Below the pieces are notes generated by a model. The model was not told the origin of the DNA. It ran no database searches and saw nothing but the letters and a program-made list of their open reading frames with translations. DNA of 64,000 bases, from assembly GCA_016712985.1 (NCBI GenBank), contig JADJQA010000018.1, positions 47,672-111,671 on the forward strand, read 5' to 3'. How positions within the stretch are numbered: the first letter of the stretch is position 1; every line of letters begins with the position of its first letter. This DNA comes from Sulfuritalea sp. (GTDB lineage: Bacteria > Pseudomonadota > Gammaproteobacteria > Burkholderiales > Rhodocyclaceae). This document shows, in pieces, positions 27,045-34,030 of this stretch. The position numbers and the translations under genes were made by a program.

Positions 27045-27080
27045 TAACCTACTTGCCAAATACACCGAATAGGTTAAAAT
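27045..27080 (+). promoter_or_regulatory. mqsRA promoter and possible MqsA operator half-sites
   Basis: TAACCT (27045-27050) and AGGTTA (27071-27076) form inverted half-sites like those bound by MqsA, but 20 bases apart instead of the usual few. TTGCCA (27053-27058) and TAAAAT (27075-27080) are spaced 16 bases and would start transcription about at the mqsR ATG (27086), giving a nearly leaderless mRNA. No ribosome site precedes that ATG. Confidence 0.45.
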
Positions 27081-27085
27081 GAGTC

Positions 27086-27388
27086 ATGGAAAAAGGGACC
27101 CCGCACTGCAAACTGTCAGTTGTCAGGGGCTTGATTGAAGCGGGCAAGGTCCGCGCCACGGCTAGCGCCTTCGATGGCGCTCGCGAACTGGGAATCAACG
27201 ATCTGGCCGGGATGTGCGCCGTTGTCATGTCGCTCACTTCAGCCGACTTCTACAAGAGTATGACGACTCACGCTGATCACCGGATATGGCAGGACGTGTA
27301 CCACACCAGGATAGCCAACCGCACCGAAGTCTACTTAAAGCTGACTGTCATTGATGACGTGCTGATCGTGTCCTTCAAGGAGCTATGA
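27086..27388 (+). CDS. mqsR: MqsR-type mRNA interferase toxin
   Basis: 100 residues (E. coli MqsR has 98). The opening MEKGTPHCKLSVVRGLIEAG and the block SADFYKSMTTHADHRIWQDVY are near-identical in pattern to MqsR, with the ending VIDDVLIVSFKEL. MqsR is a RelE-fold ribonuclease cutting mRNA at GC-containing triplets. As in E. coli, the toxin gene comes first and the antitoxin second. The absence of a ribosome site suggests low toxin translation. Confidence 0.93.
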   Translation: MEKGTPHCKLSVVRGLIEAGKVRATASAFDGARELGINDLAGMCAVVMSLTSADFYKSMTTHADHRIWQDVYHTRIANRTEVYLKLTVIDDVLIVSFKEL

Positions 27389-27390
27389 CC

Positions 27391-27792
27391 ATGAAATGTC
27401 CTGTTTGCGGCGTAGCCGAACTAATTCACGACACCCGCGACCTGCCCTATACCTACAAGGGTGAAACCACCACCGTTCCTGGCGTAACGGGAGACTTTTG
27501 CCCGGCATGCGGTGAGGTTATTCTGAACCGTGAACACGGCGACCGCTACAGCGAGTTGCATGGCCAATTCCAGCGGCAGGTAAATGCGGCCTATGTCGAC
27601 CCTGACTACATCGCCAAGGTGCGCAAAAAGCTGGACCTGGATCAGCGCGAGGCAGCCGAAATGTTCGGCGGCGGCGTCAACGCCTTTTCTCGTTACGAGA
27701 ACGGCAAGACAAAGCCGCCCCTGGCCTTGATAAAACTACTCAAGGTGCTGGATCGTCACCCAGACCTGCTCAACGAGGTGAGAGCGGCTTGA
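27391..27792 (+). CDS. mqsA: MqsA-type antitoxin and repressor
   Basis: Start 27391 is favoured: AAGGAG lies at ideal distance, and it puts the zinc cysteines at 3, 6, 37 and 40 exactly as in E. coli MqsA. An in-frame ATG at 27385 overlaps the mqsR stop. The N-terminal zinc domain (KCPVCG, FCPACG) binds the toxin. The C-terminal Xre-type HTH is QREAAEMFGGGVNAFSRYEN, followed by the MqsA-like LLKVLDRHPDLLNEVR. It represses its own operon at AACCT/AGGTT palindromes. Confidence 0.93.
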   Translation: MKCPVCGVAELIHDTRDLPYTYKGETTTVPGVTGDFCPACGEVILNREHGDRYSELHGQFQRQVNAAYVDPDYIAKVRKKLDLDQREAAEMFGGGVNAFSRYENGKTKPPLALIKLLKVLDRHPDLLNEVRAA

Positions 27793-27842
27793 CGCGTTCC
27801 AACCACTGGCAATCCTGGAGGCAGCCGAGGTCGCGTTGTACT

Positions 27843-27865
27843 TTCCAACCTCAGATTGCAAATAG
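27843..27865 (-). repeat. Right 23-bp terminal inverted repeat of the mqsRA cassette
   Basis: Exact reverse complement of 26950-26972, 51 bases after the mqsA stop. Confidence 0.75.
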
Positions 27866-28863
27866 CCGTTTTTGTGAGCACATGTGGGTAGGGTTTGGTG
27901 AGAGGCGAAGTTCTTTTCAAGGGCAACCTTGTTCCGGCCGGGGTAGTTTTGGGGGTACTCTGGAAATAGCAAAATTGAAGATCCTTGCGGCACAAAGGTT
28001 CGCGTTGGTTATTGGGTAGCGCTCACCCCATTTGACCAAGGCCGGATATCGCTCCGGCCTTTTTCAATTGCGCGCCAAATGCATTTTGTGGGGGGTACGG
28101 TTTCGTGCGAAGGGCGGCAAGCGCCCTGAAGACCGGGATTTCGACGGGCTTCCTCTGTCTGCGCTCTCCGTTTTCTGCGTGTGCGAAGGTCGGCACTCGC
28201 GTGATGCCTTGTGTTCATAGGGGCTTCCAGGCACGAGTATGTGCAGCTACTCGCGTAGGGGAGGCCACTGGCCAAAAGCTGCGAGCTTGCATCAGGTCAG
28301 GGCAGGTGCGACGAGTATTCCAAGGGCAATCACCAGAGGGTTCAACTCGGTCGCCAACGTTGATTTATTGAAAGCGAAATACCGCTGTCAACCCAATCCG
28401 GCGCGTCGGGTATTCAAGCCAGACGTCGGCAAAGCAGCGGGAGCCGGCACTGGCGGGGCTTGTCATGATGCTCTGAGTGGCGGCTTACTGGGTCAACCCG
28501 CCAACCAGAGGGTGGAGTTTTGTTCAGGTGGCGGGGCGCTGACGGCCATTATGCCGCCGCTCAGAATTTTTCTCCAATGCGGTCACTAAACCTGGACCGT
28601 TTTCCATAGCGGCCATTCAATGTGCGCCACCGATTTTGTTGGTCTCAACTCCGGCTATGCGGCGGCTGCGATTATTACCCGCTCAGTTCGACACAAAGAT
28701 AGGCATTGCTGCTGCCTGTCTTGATGCCTTTGGAGACCTGCGCACTCGACGGAAACAAGGGGTCGGCGGGCATTGCGTGGTTGGTCACGCTCCAGGCGCT
28801 GGTCTTGTCTGTAACATACTCGCTTGAATAACCCCGGCATGGCGCCGGGCAGGAGAACATTGC
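27866..28863. other. One kilobase without a convincing gene
   Basis: It contains the flank of the mqsRA cassette (related to 47469-47500), a terminator at 28039-28064, and from about 28675 to 28830 on the minus strand a protein-like tail (ITGSMPADPLFPSSA-type composition, ending AYLCVELSG) without a start, probably the remnant of a gene I cannot name. A small CCCGGC/GCCGGG hairpin at 28833-28849 sits just before the ribosome site of the next gene. The rest shows nothing. Confidence 0.4.
28039..28064 (+). terminator. Rho-independent terminator
   Basis: AGGCCGGA-TATCGC-TCCGGCCT followed by TTTT: a perfect 8-bp GC-rich stem. No gene ends right before it; the nearest upstream gene is mqsA, 250 bases away. 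Confidence 0.75.
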
Positions 28864-29043
28864 ATGAAAGCCTTTCAGGATTACTACCCGGATGACCTCT
28901 CGCACTGCTACGGATGCGGCCGTCAGAACGAACATGGGTACCGGATCAAGACCTTCTGGGATGGCGAGGAGAACGTAACGCGCTTCTCCCCCGAGCCTTT
29001 CCATTGCGCAATTCCGGGCTTCGTCTACGGCGGCTTGCTGGCG
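28864..29043 (+). pseudogene. PaaI-type thioesterase, N-terminal fragment
   Basis: Starts MKAFQDYYPDDLSHCYGCGR behind a good AGGAG site and continues NEHGYRIKTFWDGEENVTRF to the hot-dog core IPGFVYGGLLA. These are the first 60 residues of a hot-dog thioesterase of the YbgC/PaaI kind with the CYGCG opening. At about 29043 the homology stops and the sequence switches to part of an OsmC-like protein. The catalytic half is missing. Confidence 0.65.
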
Positions 29044-29310
29044 GAGTCGCCAACTGCCTGTTTGCCCTGCGCAACGTCAAGAACCAGCCCGGTCGGATAC
29101 TCACCTCGGTGACGACGCATGGAGCGCAACGACAAAGGACGCTTGCCTATCGGCGCCGTCAGCGGCGACATCCAGATCGAATCACCGGCAGAGATGCTCG
29201 CTCACCTCGATCGCGTGCTCGCGCAATTCGAGGATTTCTGCATCGTCACGCAAAGCGTACGTTCCGGATTTCCAGTCGAAATCACGGGACAGCATCGGAA
29301 TGATCCTGAA
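29041..29310 (+). pseudogene. OsmC-family protein, C-terminal fragment
   Basis: The segment RNVKNQPGRILTSVTT is followed, after a one-base frame change near 29115, by MERNDKGRLPIGAVSGDIQ and FEDFCIVTQSVRSGFPVEIT. FCIVTQSV is the second Cys motif of OsmC/Ohr-type peroxidase-like proteins. The N-terminal half is absent; the fragment is fused directly to the thioesterase piece upstream. A deletion joining two genes explains the arrangement. Confidence 0.6.
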
Positions 29311-29369
29311 ATGAGGATTCAGCGGGCGGGTTTCGGCAAATATTCCTGCCAATCATTCGGCATTACAGC

Positions 29370-29984
29370 ATGCCGACGATCAGTCAACCGATCACCAAAA
29401 TGTCCGTTGCCGGAAGAATAGCCGCCGCGCTGGGCCTCGCCCGTCGCGACCCGAGGCGTCGACGCCTTGTCGCGGTGATCGAATGCGCGCTCAATCAAAA
29501 TGCCCGCGATTCCGGAGCCGCGAGCTATCCGGCGCTCAACAAGGCGATTCTCACGCTCTGCATGCAATACGATGTGGGCATCGTGCAGATTCCGTGTCCG
29601 GAGATGCGTTTCATGGGACTTAGCCGGCAGAGATCGCCGGGAAAGACCATCCGAGAAGCTCTCGATACCCATGCCGGGTGCCAATCCTGTCGGACAATCA
29701 GCCATGACTTGGTCAATACGCTTTGGGACTACCAGAAGAGCGGCTGTCGGTTGTTGGCGATCCTTGGGGGAAATCCGCAAAGCCCTGGATGTGCCGTTCA
29801 CTTGGAAGGCCGCGCGTCAGATCCCGGACAGCTTGCGACACAGTCGGGCGTCCTGATGCGCATCCTGCAGGAGGACTTGCGCCAGCGGCAGATCGATGTT
29901 CCGTTCAGGGGGATGCGGGACTATCGTCCGGAGTTGTTGGCGGAGGATTTGCGATGGTTGGAGCAACTGTTCAAGGATGCCTGA
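29370..29984 (+). CDS. TudS-like thiouracil desulfidase / DUF523-related protein
   Basis: 204 residues. The pattern LVAVIECALNQNARDSGAA, VGIVQIPCPEMRFMGL.R, CQSC and LLAILGGNPQSPGCAVH matches the TudS-related (CD3072-type) proteins, which carry a [4Fe-4S] cluster on three cysteines and remove sulfur from thiouracil-like compounds or are uncharacterised. Cysteines in VIEC, PCPEM and PGCAVH could be the ligands. The start is uncertain (ATG 29370 or 29400). It follows the decayed OsmC piece closely. Confidence 0.65.
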   Translation: MPTISQPITKMSVAGRIAAALGLARRDPRRRRLVAVIECALNQNARDSGAASYPALNKAILTLCMQYDVGIVQIPCPEMRFMGLSRQRSPGKTIREALDTHAGCQSCRTISHDLVNTLWDYQKSGCRLLAILGGNPQSPGCAVHLEGRASDPGQLATQSGVLMRILQEDLRQRQIDVPFRGMRDYRPELLAEDLRWLEQLFKDA

Positions 29985-30206
29985 CGGGGAACCCTCCCGC
30001 GGCAAGACCCTGTGAAGCGGCGGCTCACCCGGCCCACAGCAAGTTCTGTCGGACGCGCGTGATTTGCGCAGCGACGCTCGTTTCCAAGGAGCGCCCTGTT
30101 TCATTTCAACCGATTCGCTGGCAACCCTTTGAACAGACGCGATGCGCGCTGCATTCCCGCGAGTTGTGGCGTGTCCCGCGCAGTGCCTCGCGACCCGCGC
30201 GGAACT

Positions 30207-31163
30207 CTACGGGTTCGGCGCGCATGCTTGCTCCAGTTCCAGCACGTCGCCGTTGCCGAGGAACAAATCCGTCTGTGAGCCGTTTCGTGCCGTTCCCCGA
30301 AGTACCGGCAAGCCGGTCGCCAGCATCTTCTCGACGGCGGTGCGCCCGGTGCAATGGTTGCAGGCTATTTTGGCGATTCCATAGTCACTCAAGGCGTTGA
30401 CGATCTGATCCCGTTGGGTGTCCCAGTCTTCCAGGGGCGAGAGGTGCAGCCCGCCGTAGATGGCATGGATCCGCTGGCCACCGATGAAGGTTCGGCGAGC
30501 ATAATCCAGCAGGGTAAGTACGCCGCCATGGCCGCAGCCGGTGATCATGGTTAGACCTTGACCCTGCAGATTGGCATACAGGACATTCTCCCCCTCGACC
30601 CGCAGCAGGGTGCTCATCGGGAAACTGACCAGAGCCAGGCCCGGAAGCAGCACCAGCGGCTGGTCGGCGGGGACAGTGATCACTGTCCCCGTATGACCCT
30701 GCTGGCGTATGAATTCCAGGCCGGCCGGATGGAAGCCCTCGGGGAGATAAATCGGAATGCCAGAGCAGTGCTTGAGGGTCGAGCGAATCCCCCAGAAGTG
30801 ATCGAAATGCTCGTGGCTGATGACCAGCGCTTCGATCTTGCCCTCCTGCAACAGCCGGTCGATGCCCTCCTCGGCGAAGCGGCGGTCCATCCAGTCGGGG
30901 CTCCAGCCCGTGTCGAACAGCAGGCGGCGCACGGTCCCATCCATCGCTTCGGCTTCCAGCAACGCCGAAAAGCCGGCTGCATTGTCCGCGTGCAGCGGCC
31001 CGAACGGTGGCCAGGGGATCGCGTACTGATCGGTTTGGGCGCCGCCGGCAGCGCGGATGTCGTCGAACACCGTGGCCGTGTCGAACCAGCCGGTTTCGGA
31101 GATGCAGAGAATCCGCAAGCGCTTCAGGGCGCCAATATCAAGCGTCGGTGGAGCATTGCTCAT
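30207..31163 (-). CDS. Metallo-beta-lactamase-fold hydrolase
   Basis: 318 residues. The metal motif is SHEHFDHFWGI, with further ligands in MITGCGHGG and AIYGGLHLS, and CNHCTG near the C-terminus. The pattern fits the MBL group annotated as dihydropteroate-synthase-like or methanopterin-pathway-like hydrolases, of unknown substrate. It overlaps the upstream NifX-like gene by 26 bases, so both are one operon. Confidence 0.82.
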   Translation of the reverse strand: MSNAPPTLDIGALKRLRILCISETGWFDTATVFDDIRAAGGAQTDQYAIPWPPFGPLHADNAAGFSALLEAEAMDGTVRRLLFDTGWSPDWMDRRFAEEGIDRLLQEGKIEALVISHEHFDHFWGIRSTLKHCSGIPIYLPEGFHPAGLEFIRQQGHTGTVITVPADQPLVLLPGLALVSFPMSTLLRVEGENVLYANLQGQGLTMITGCGHGGVLTLLDYARRTFIGGQRIHAIYGGLHLSPLEDWDTQRDQIVNALSDYGIAKIACNHCTGRTAVEKMLATGLPVLRGTARNGSQTDLFLGNGDVLELEQACAPNP

Positions 31164-31509
31164 GACATTGATGGTTCCGGTCGATCGACAGTCGCTCGAG
31201 ACTGTTGGTGAGCAAGCCAGCCACCGCGGCGTCGGGATCTTCCTCGATCGTGATGACTGGAAGAATACCGCTCTGCATCAGGCGATCCTTCAGGCCGAAG
31301 CCCATGCTGCCGGTGATCAGGACATTGATTCCGGCCAGCGGTTCGGCAAGTCGGTGGTGGCTGGCGTGAAGGTTCTTTTCCGCGGCGACCTCGACAAGGC
31401 GCTTGCCGACGATCAAGTCCTCTTCAACCTCGTAGACCCAGAACTTGCGGCACTTGCGCGCGTGCTCGGTGATGGTCTTACGATTTTGGCTGGTAACTGC
31501 GATTTTCAT
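31138..31509 (-). CDS. NifX/NifB-type Fe-Mo cluster-binding protein
   Basis: 123 residues beginning MKIAVTSQNRKTITEHARKC and containing INVLITGSMGFGLKDRLMQSG, the fold of dinitrogenase iron-molybdenum cofactor binding proteins. The C-terminus adds a Cys/His tail (NHQCHEQC). No nif genes are present, so it belongs to the wider NifX-like group that binds metal clusters outside nitrogen fixation, often next to MBL-fold genes. The operon with the MBL gene fits that. Confidence 0.82.
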   Translation of the reverse strand: MKIAVTSQNRKTITEHARKCRKFWVYEVEEDLIVGKRLVEVAAEKNLHASHHRLAEPLAGINVLITGSMGFGLKDRLMQSGILPVITIEEDPDAAVAGLLTNSLERLSIDRNHQCHEQCSTDA

Positions 31510-31617
31510 GATGCCTCCTTTGATGTCGATTGGCGGGGCAGTGCGAAGCTGCCGACTGCCCAGGCGGAATGCCCTGCCTTGAATCTGGTTGACTAATTGC
31601 GAACCTGTTTCAATTGC

Positions 31618-32238
31618 TCAGGCCTGCCCGCCCGTGTCGCTGCCAATCAGCAGGCGGCTGTCGGTCAGGTAGCTGTGCGGGGGAATCTCGAGGTTGGTTG
31701 GCGCCGGCTTGTCCTTGAAGACGCGGCCGGCAAAGTCGAAGGTCGATCCGTGGCAGGGACAGATGAAGCCGCCGCGCCAGTCCGCGCCCAGAGCCAGATC
31801 GCCGGCCTCGAAAGCCTTCGTCGGCGAGCAGCCGAGATGCGTGCAGATGCCGACTGCGACGAGGTATTCCGGCTTGAGCGAACGGTGTTCGTTGTTCGCG
31901 TACTGCGGCTGCTGTGGTTCTTGGGAGCGCGGGTCGACCAGCTTCGATTCCAAGTTCTTGAGCGTGGCGAGCATTTCCGGGGTGCGCCGCAGAATCCATA
32001 CCGGTTTGCCGCGCCATTCGATGACCATCATTTAGCTTGGGGCAAGTTTGTCGATGTCGACTTCCACCGGCGCACCGGCGGCCTTTGCTCGATCGGAAGG
32101 CAACAGGCTGCCGACGAAAGGGGCGATGGCTGCCAGCGTCAGCACGCCCCCGAGTCCGGCGGTAGCCAGCAACCACTGCCGGCGGTGCGGGCTTTCGGCC
32201 ACGAAGAAGGATTCGCTTTGGCGCACACAGTGGGTCAT
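31618..32238 (-). pseudogene. petA: Rieske iron-sulfur subunit (PetA-like) interrupted by one in-frame stop
   Basis: The first part (MTHCVRQSESFFVAESPHRR, then a membrane anchor WLLATAGLGGVLTLAAIAP) ends DKLAPS and a TAA at 32032-32034. The very next codon, in the same frame, is ATG, and the protein continues MMVIEWRGKPVWILRRTPEM to the cluster motifs CTHLGC and CPCHGS. A CAA-to-TAA change would explain it. The petB and petC genes do not follow, so this is an isolated copy. Reinitiation could still give a soluble Rieske domain. Confidence 0.75.
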
Positions 32239-32371
32239 GTTGTTTTCCTTGGTTGGCGGGTTCTTTCGCGGACATAGCCGGTGGTGACCTTCCCGGACAT
32301 CACCCCGTACCCCCGGTCAGCACAGACAAGCGTCGCTGATTGTCGCGCGCGGCTCATCCATGAACTGGTTT

Positions 32372-32399
32372 CAATACGCTAATATCAGTCTTTTCTAAT
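32372..32399 (-). promoter_or_regulatory. ATATTAG-type motif upstream of the Rieske gene
   Basis: Read on the minus strand: ATTAG, ten bases, then ATATTAGCGTATTG. It resembles operators of persulfide-sensing ArsR proteins (BigR/SqrR type), and a similar motif lies upstream of the sulfide:quinone reductase remnant. Confidence 0.3.
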
Positions 32400-32507
32400 C
32401 AAGTCTCGTGCCAGCTTCCGAAAGGGAAGAATAAATTCCAACAAAGCAATGGCCTGGCCCTTTCTTGACCAGATGTTGGTGCGCTCTTCGAAGTCTTACT
32501 GCCGATG

Positions 32508-32555
32508 TGGCAGCATATGGCAGTCAAATGGCAAAACTGCTGGCATTCGATGGCA
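32508..32555. repeat. Five helically phased TGGCA repeats
   Basis: TGGCA occurs at 32508, 32518, 32529, 32541 and 32551, at spacings of 10, 11, 12 and 10 bases. No gene is assigned to the repeat; it lies just before the katG tail. Confidence 0.4.
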
Positions 32556-32561
32556 GTTAAT

Positions 32562-32633
32562 CAGCAGTTCGTGCGCGACTTTCTGGCGGCGTGGAACAAG
32601 GTGATGAACCTGGACTGCTTCGACCTGGCCTGA
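32562..32633 (+). pseudogene. katG: Catalase-peroxidase KatG, C-terminal tail only
   Basis: The frame QQFVRDFLAAWNKVMNLDCF-DLA-stop is the invariant end of KatG proteins (FVxDFVxAWxKVMNxDRFD). Only about 23 codons remain. Upstream in the same frame nothing KatG-like is left. It is followed by a strong terminator at 32694. The rest of the gene was presumably deleted. Confidence 0.65.
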
Positions 32634-32693
32634 AAAAGCCGAAAGTCGGCGCTGGTGGGGCGGCGTGACCCGTAGCGGGCACGGCAGAAAGGG

Positions 32694-32717
32694 AAAAGCC
32701 CGCAAATGCGGGCTTTT
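32694..32717. terminator. Bidirectional terminator hairpin
   Basis: AAAAGCCCGC-AAAT-GCGGGCTTTT is a perfect palindrome with A and T runs, so it can stop transcripts from both the katG side and the sulfide:quinone reductase side. Confidence 0.8.
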
Positions 32718-32739
32718 CTTGCCGGGGCGACCGAGTCAC

Positions 32740-33657
32740 CTACTGTGGCAGATACATCTTGGCCTTGTTCGGCGCGTAGCTCCACGGCAGGCCCGAGTTC
32801 TTCCAGCCATTGACGAGGCGCCAGTTCTTCTTCTCGCCGTCCTTCACGGTGTCGCCCTCGAAGCCGTCGACCACGACATAGACCTGCTTGTAGCCTTTGC
32901 CATCAAGCGCCTTGGCGCTCGGCGCGCCGCGCTCGCCGCCGGAGCGGCACAGCAGGATACCCGCGCGACGCAGGCGGTCGTCGGTGATGAAGGCGTACTT
33001 GAGCGGCGCGCCGGCGCACTTCATCTCGGTCGCGGGGCGCAGGAAGAGGCCGACGCCGCCGGTCTGCGTGAATTGCGACATTGCCTGCCAGGTTGCCTCG
33101 GCGCCGGCCGGGCTGTGGTAGACGCTGCCCATGCCGTTCTTGCCGATCTGATTTACGTCCATACCGGGGATGGAGTCGTAATCGAGCTTGAGGCCGGTGG
33201 CGACGATGAGGAAGTCGTACGGCACCGGCTTGCCGCTTTCGGTAACGATCTTGTTGCCGTCCGGGTCGAACTCCTTTACGCGCTCCTCGATCAGGTCGAC
33301 GCCGGCCGGCACGTAATCGCGCGTGGCGCTGACGGCGTAGTCCCTGGGCTTGATGCCTGCCGCTATCATCGTGAAACCGGGTTGGTAGAAGTGCTCCTTG
33401 CGGGCATCGACCAGGAGAATCTGGCGCCGTCGAGCTGGCGCGCCAGATACGAGGCCGCGGCCAGCCCGGCAGCGCCGGCACCGGCAATCACAATGCGGGC
33501 CGCGCTCTTGGTGGTCGATGCGGCACTTTGCGTCGGCGAAAGCAGCAGGCCGGTGCCGCCGGCCGCGCCCAGCCCAGCATCAGGAAGTCGCGCCGGCTCA
33601 GGGCCGAGAACCCCTGTCGCCGGTGGCTCCGGCAGGAAAATCGCTTTGTCGGTTCAT
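32740..33657 (-). pseudogene. Sulfide:quinone reductase-like flavoprotein joined to a rhodanese C-terminus
   Basis: From ATG 33657 the sense can be followed through at least three frame changes: a twin-arginine signal (SRRDFLMLG), the FAD fold (ARIVIAGAGAAGLAAASYLA), HFYQPGFTMIAAGIKPRDY and PYDFLIVATGLKLDYDSIPG. After CAGAPLKYAFITDDRLRRAG (about 32960) the sequence becomes ILLCRSGGERG...GYKQVYVVVDGFEGDTV, the active-site loop and tail of a rhodanese. The quinone-binding half is missing. I read it as a deletion fusion of two neighbouring sulfur-oxidation genes. Confidence 0.65.
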
Positions 33658-33700
33658 TTCACACTCGGGTTTTTGTCTTGATGATTAAGTGTTAGATTTT

Positions 33701-33717
33701 ACTAATATTCAAATATT
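33701..33717 (-). promoter_or_regulatory. AATATTTGAATATTAGT operator-like motif upstream of sqr remnant
   Basis: An AT-rich imperfect palindrome in a GC-rich setting, 44 bases before the remnant's start codon. It shares ATATTAG with the motif upstream of the Rieske gene. Confidence 0.3.
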
Positions 33718-33759
33718 TGGTGCGAAGTTTTTGTTTGGACGTCAGGGTGGTGCTGGAGT

Positions 33760-34002
33760 TCAGGGGCGTAAAGGCAGGCAAAGTACGATCACGCTGCCGA
33801 TGCCGACTCCCAGCAGCACGGCACCCTGAAGCCAGGGCCGGCCGTCGCAATACCAGGCCGAAAAGGCGGCCATCAAGGCCATGGTTATCAGCCCGATACG
33901 CTTGACCCAGGGGAAGCTGCGGTGTTGCTCCCACATCCGCAGCATGGGACCATCGGTGCGATTGCCCAGCAACAGCCATGCGCGCGCGGCGATCCAACGC
34001 AA
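33760..34002 (-). pseudogene. DUF454 (YbaN-type) membrane protein, C-terminal part
   Basis: The stretch ARAWLLLGNRTDGPMLRMWE, VKRIGLITMALMAAFSAWYC and a last membrane helix match the second half of DUF454 inner-membrane proteins. The N-terminal helices (LLPTTPFLLLA-type) are missing, and no proper start exists (TTG at 34002 only). It looks like a truncated gene, with its left half replaced by the end of the methyltransferase gene. Confidence 0.5.
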
Positions 34003-34030
34003 CTCAGCATTGCAAACGCTGATCCTAAAG

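Larger units (their letters stand above)
26664..27085. other. Intergenic region between two toxin-antitoxin modules
   Basis: No gene is seen. It holds the TacAT promoter, a GACTGACCC/GGGTCAGTC pair (26887-26895 and 26934-26942) around a strong CGGGGC-GCT-GCCCCG hairpin, the left inverted repeat of the MqsRA cassette (26950-26972) and the mqsR promoter region. Confidence 0.5.
26945..27873. mobile_element. Candidate mobile cassette carrying mqsRA, bounded by 23-bp inverted repeats
   Basis: The 23 bases at 26950-26972 (beginning CTATTTGCAATCTGAGG) recur as an exact reverse complement at 27843-27865. Outside the repeats, the left flank CCGGGTCAGTCTT and the right flank GTGAGCA..TGTGGGT..GGTTTGGTGAG are found joined together at 47455-47500, which looks like the same target without the insert. 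No transposase is inside, so movement would need help from elsewhere. This is inference from two copies only. Confidence 0.55.

Noticed and set aside
31138..31509. Nitrogen-fixation locus
   Set aside because: Only a NifX-like protein is present; no nifHDK, nifE, nifN or nifB gene occurs, and the family is widespread outside nitrogen fixation.
32508..32560. TGGCA repeats as a sigma-54 promoter
   Set aside because: The -24/-12 consensus needs TGGCAC and TTGCW at fixed spacing; the second element is not present.
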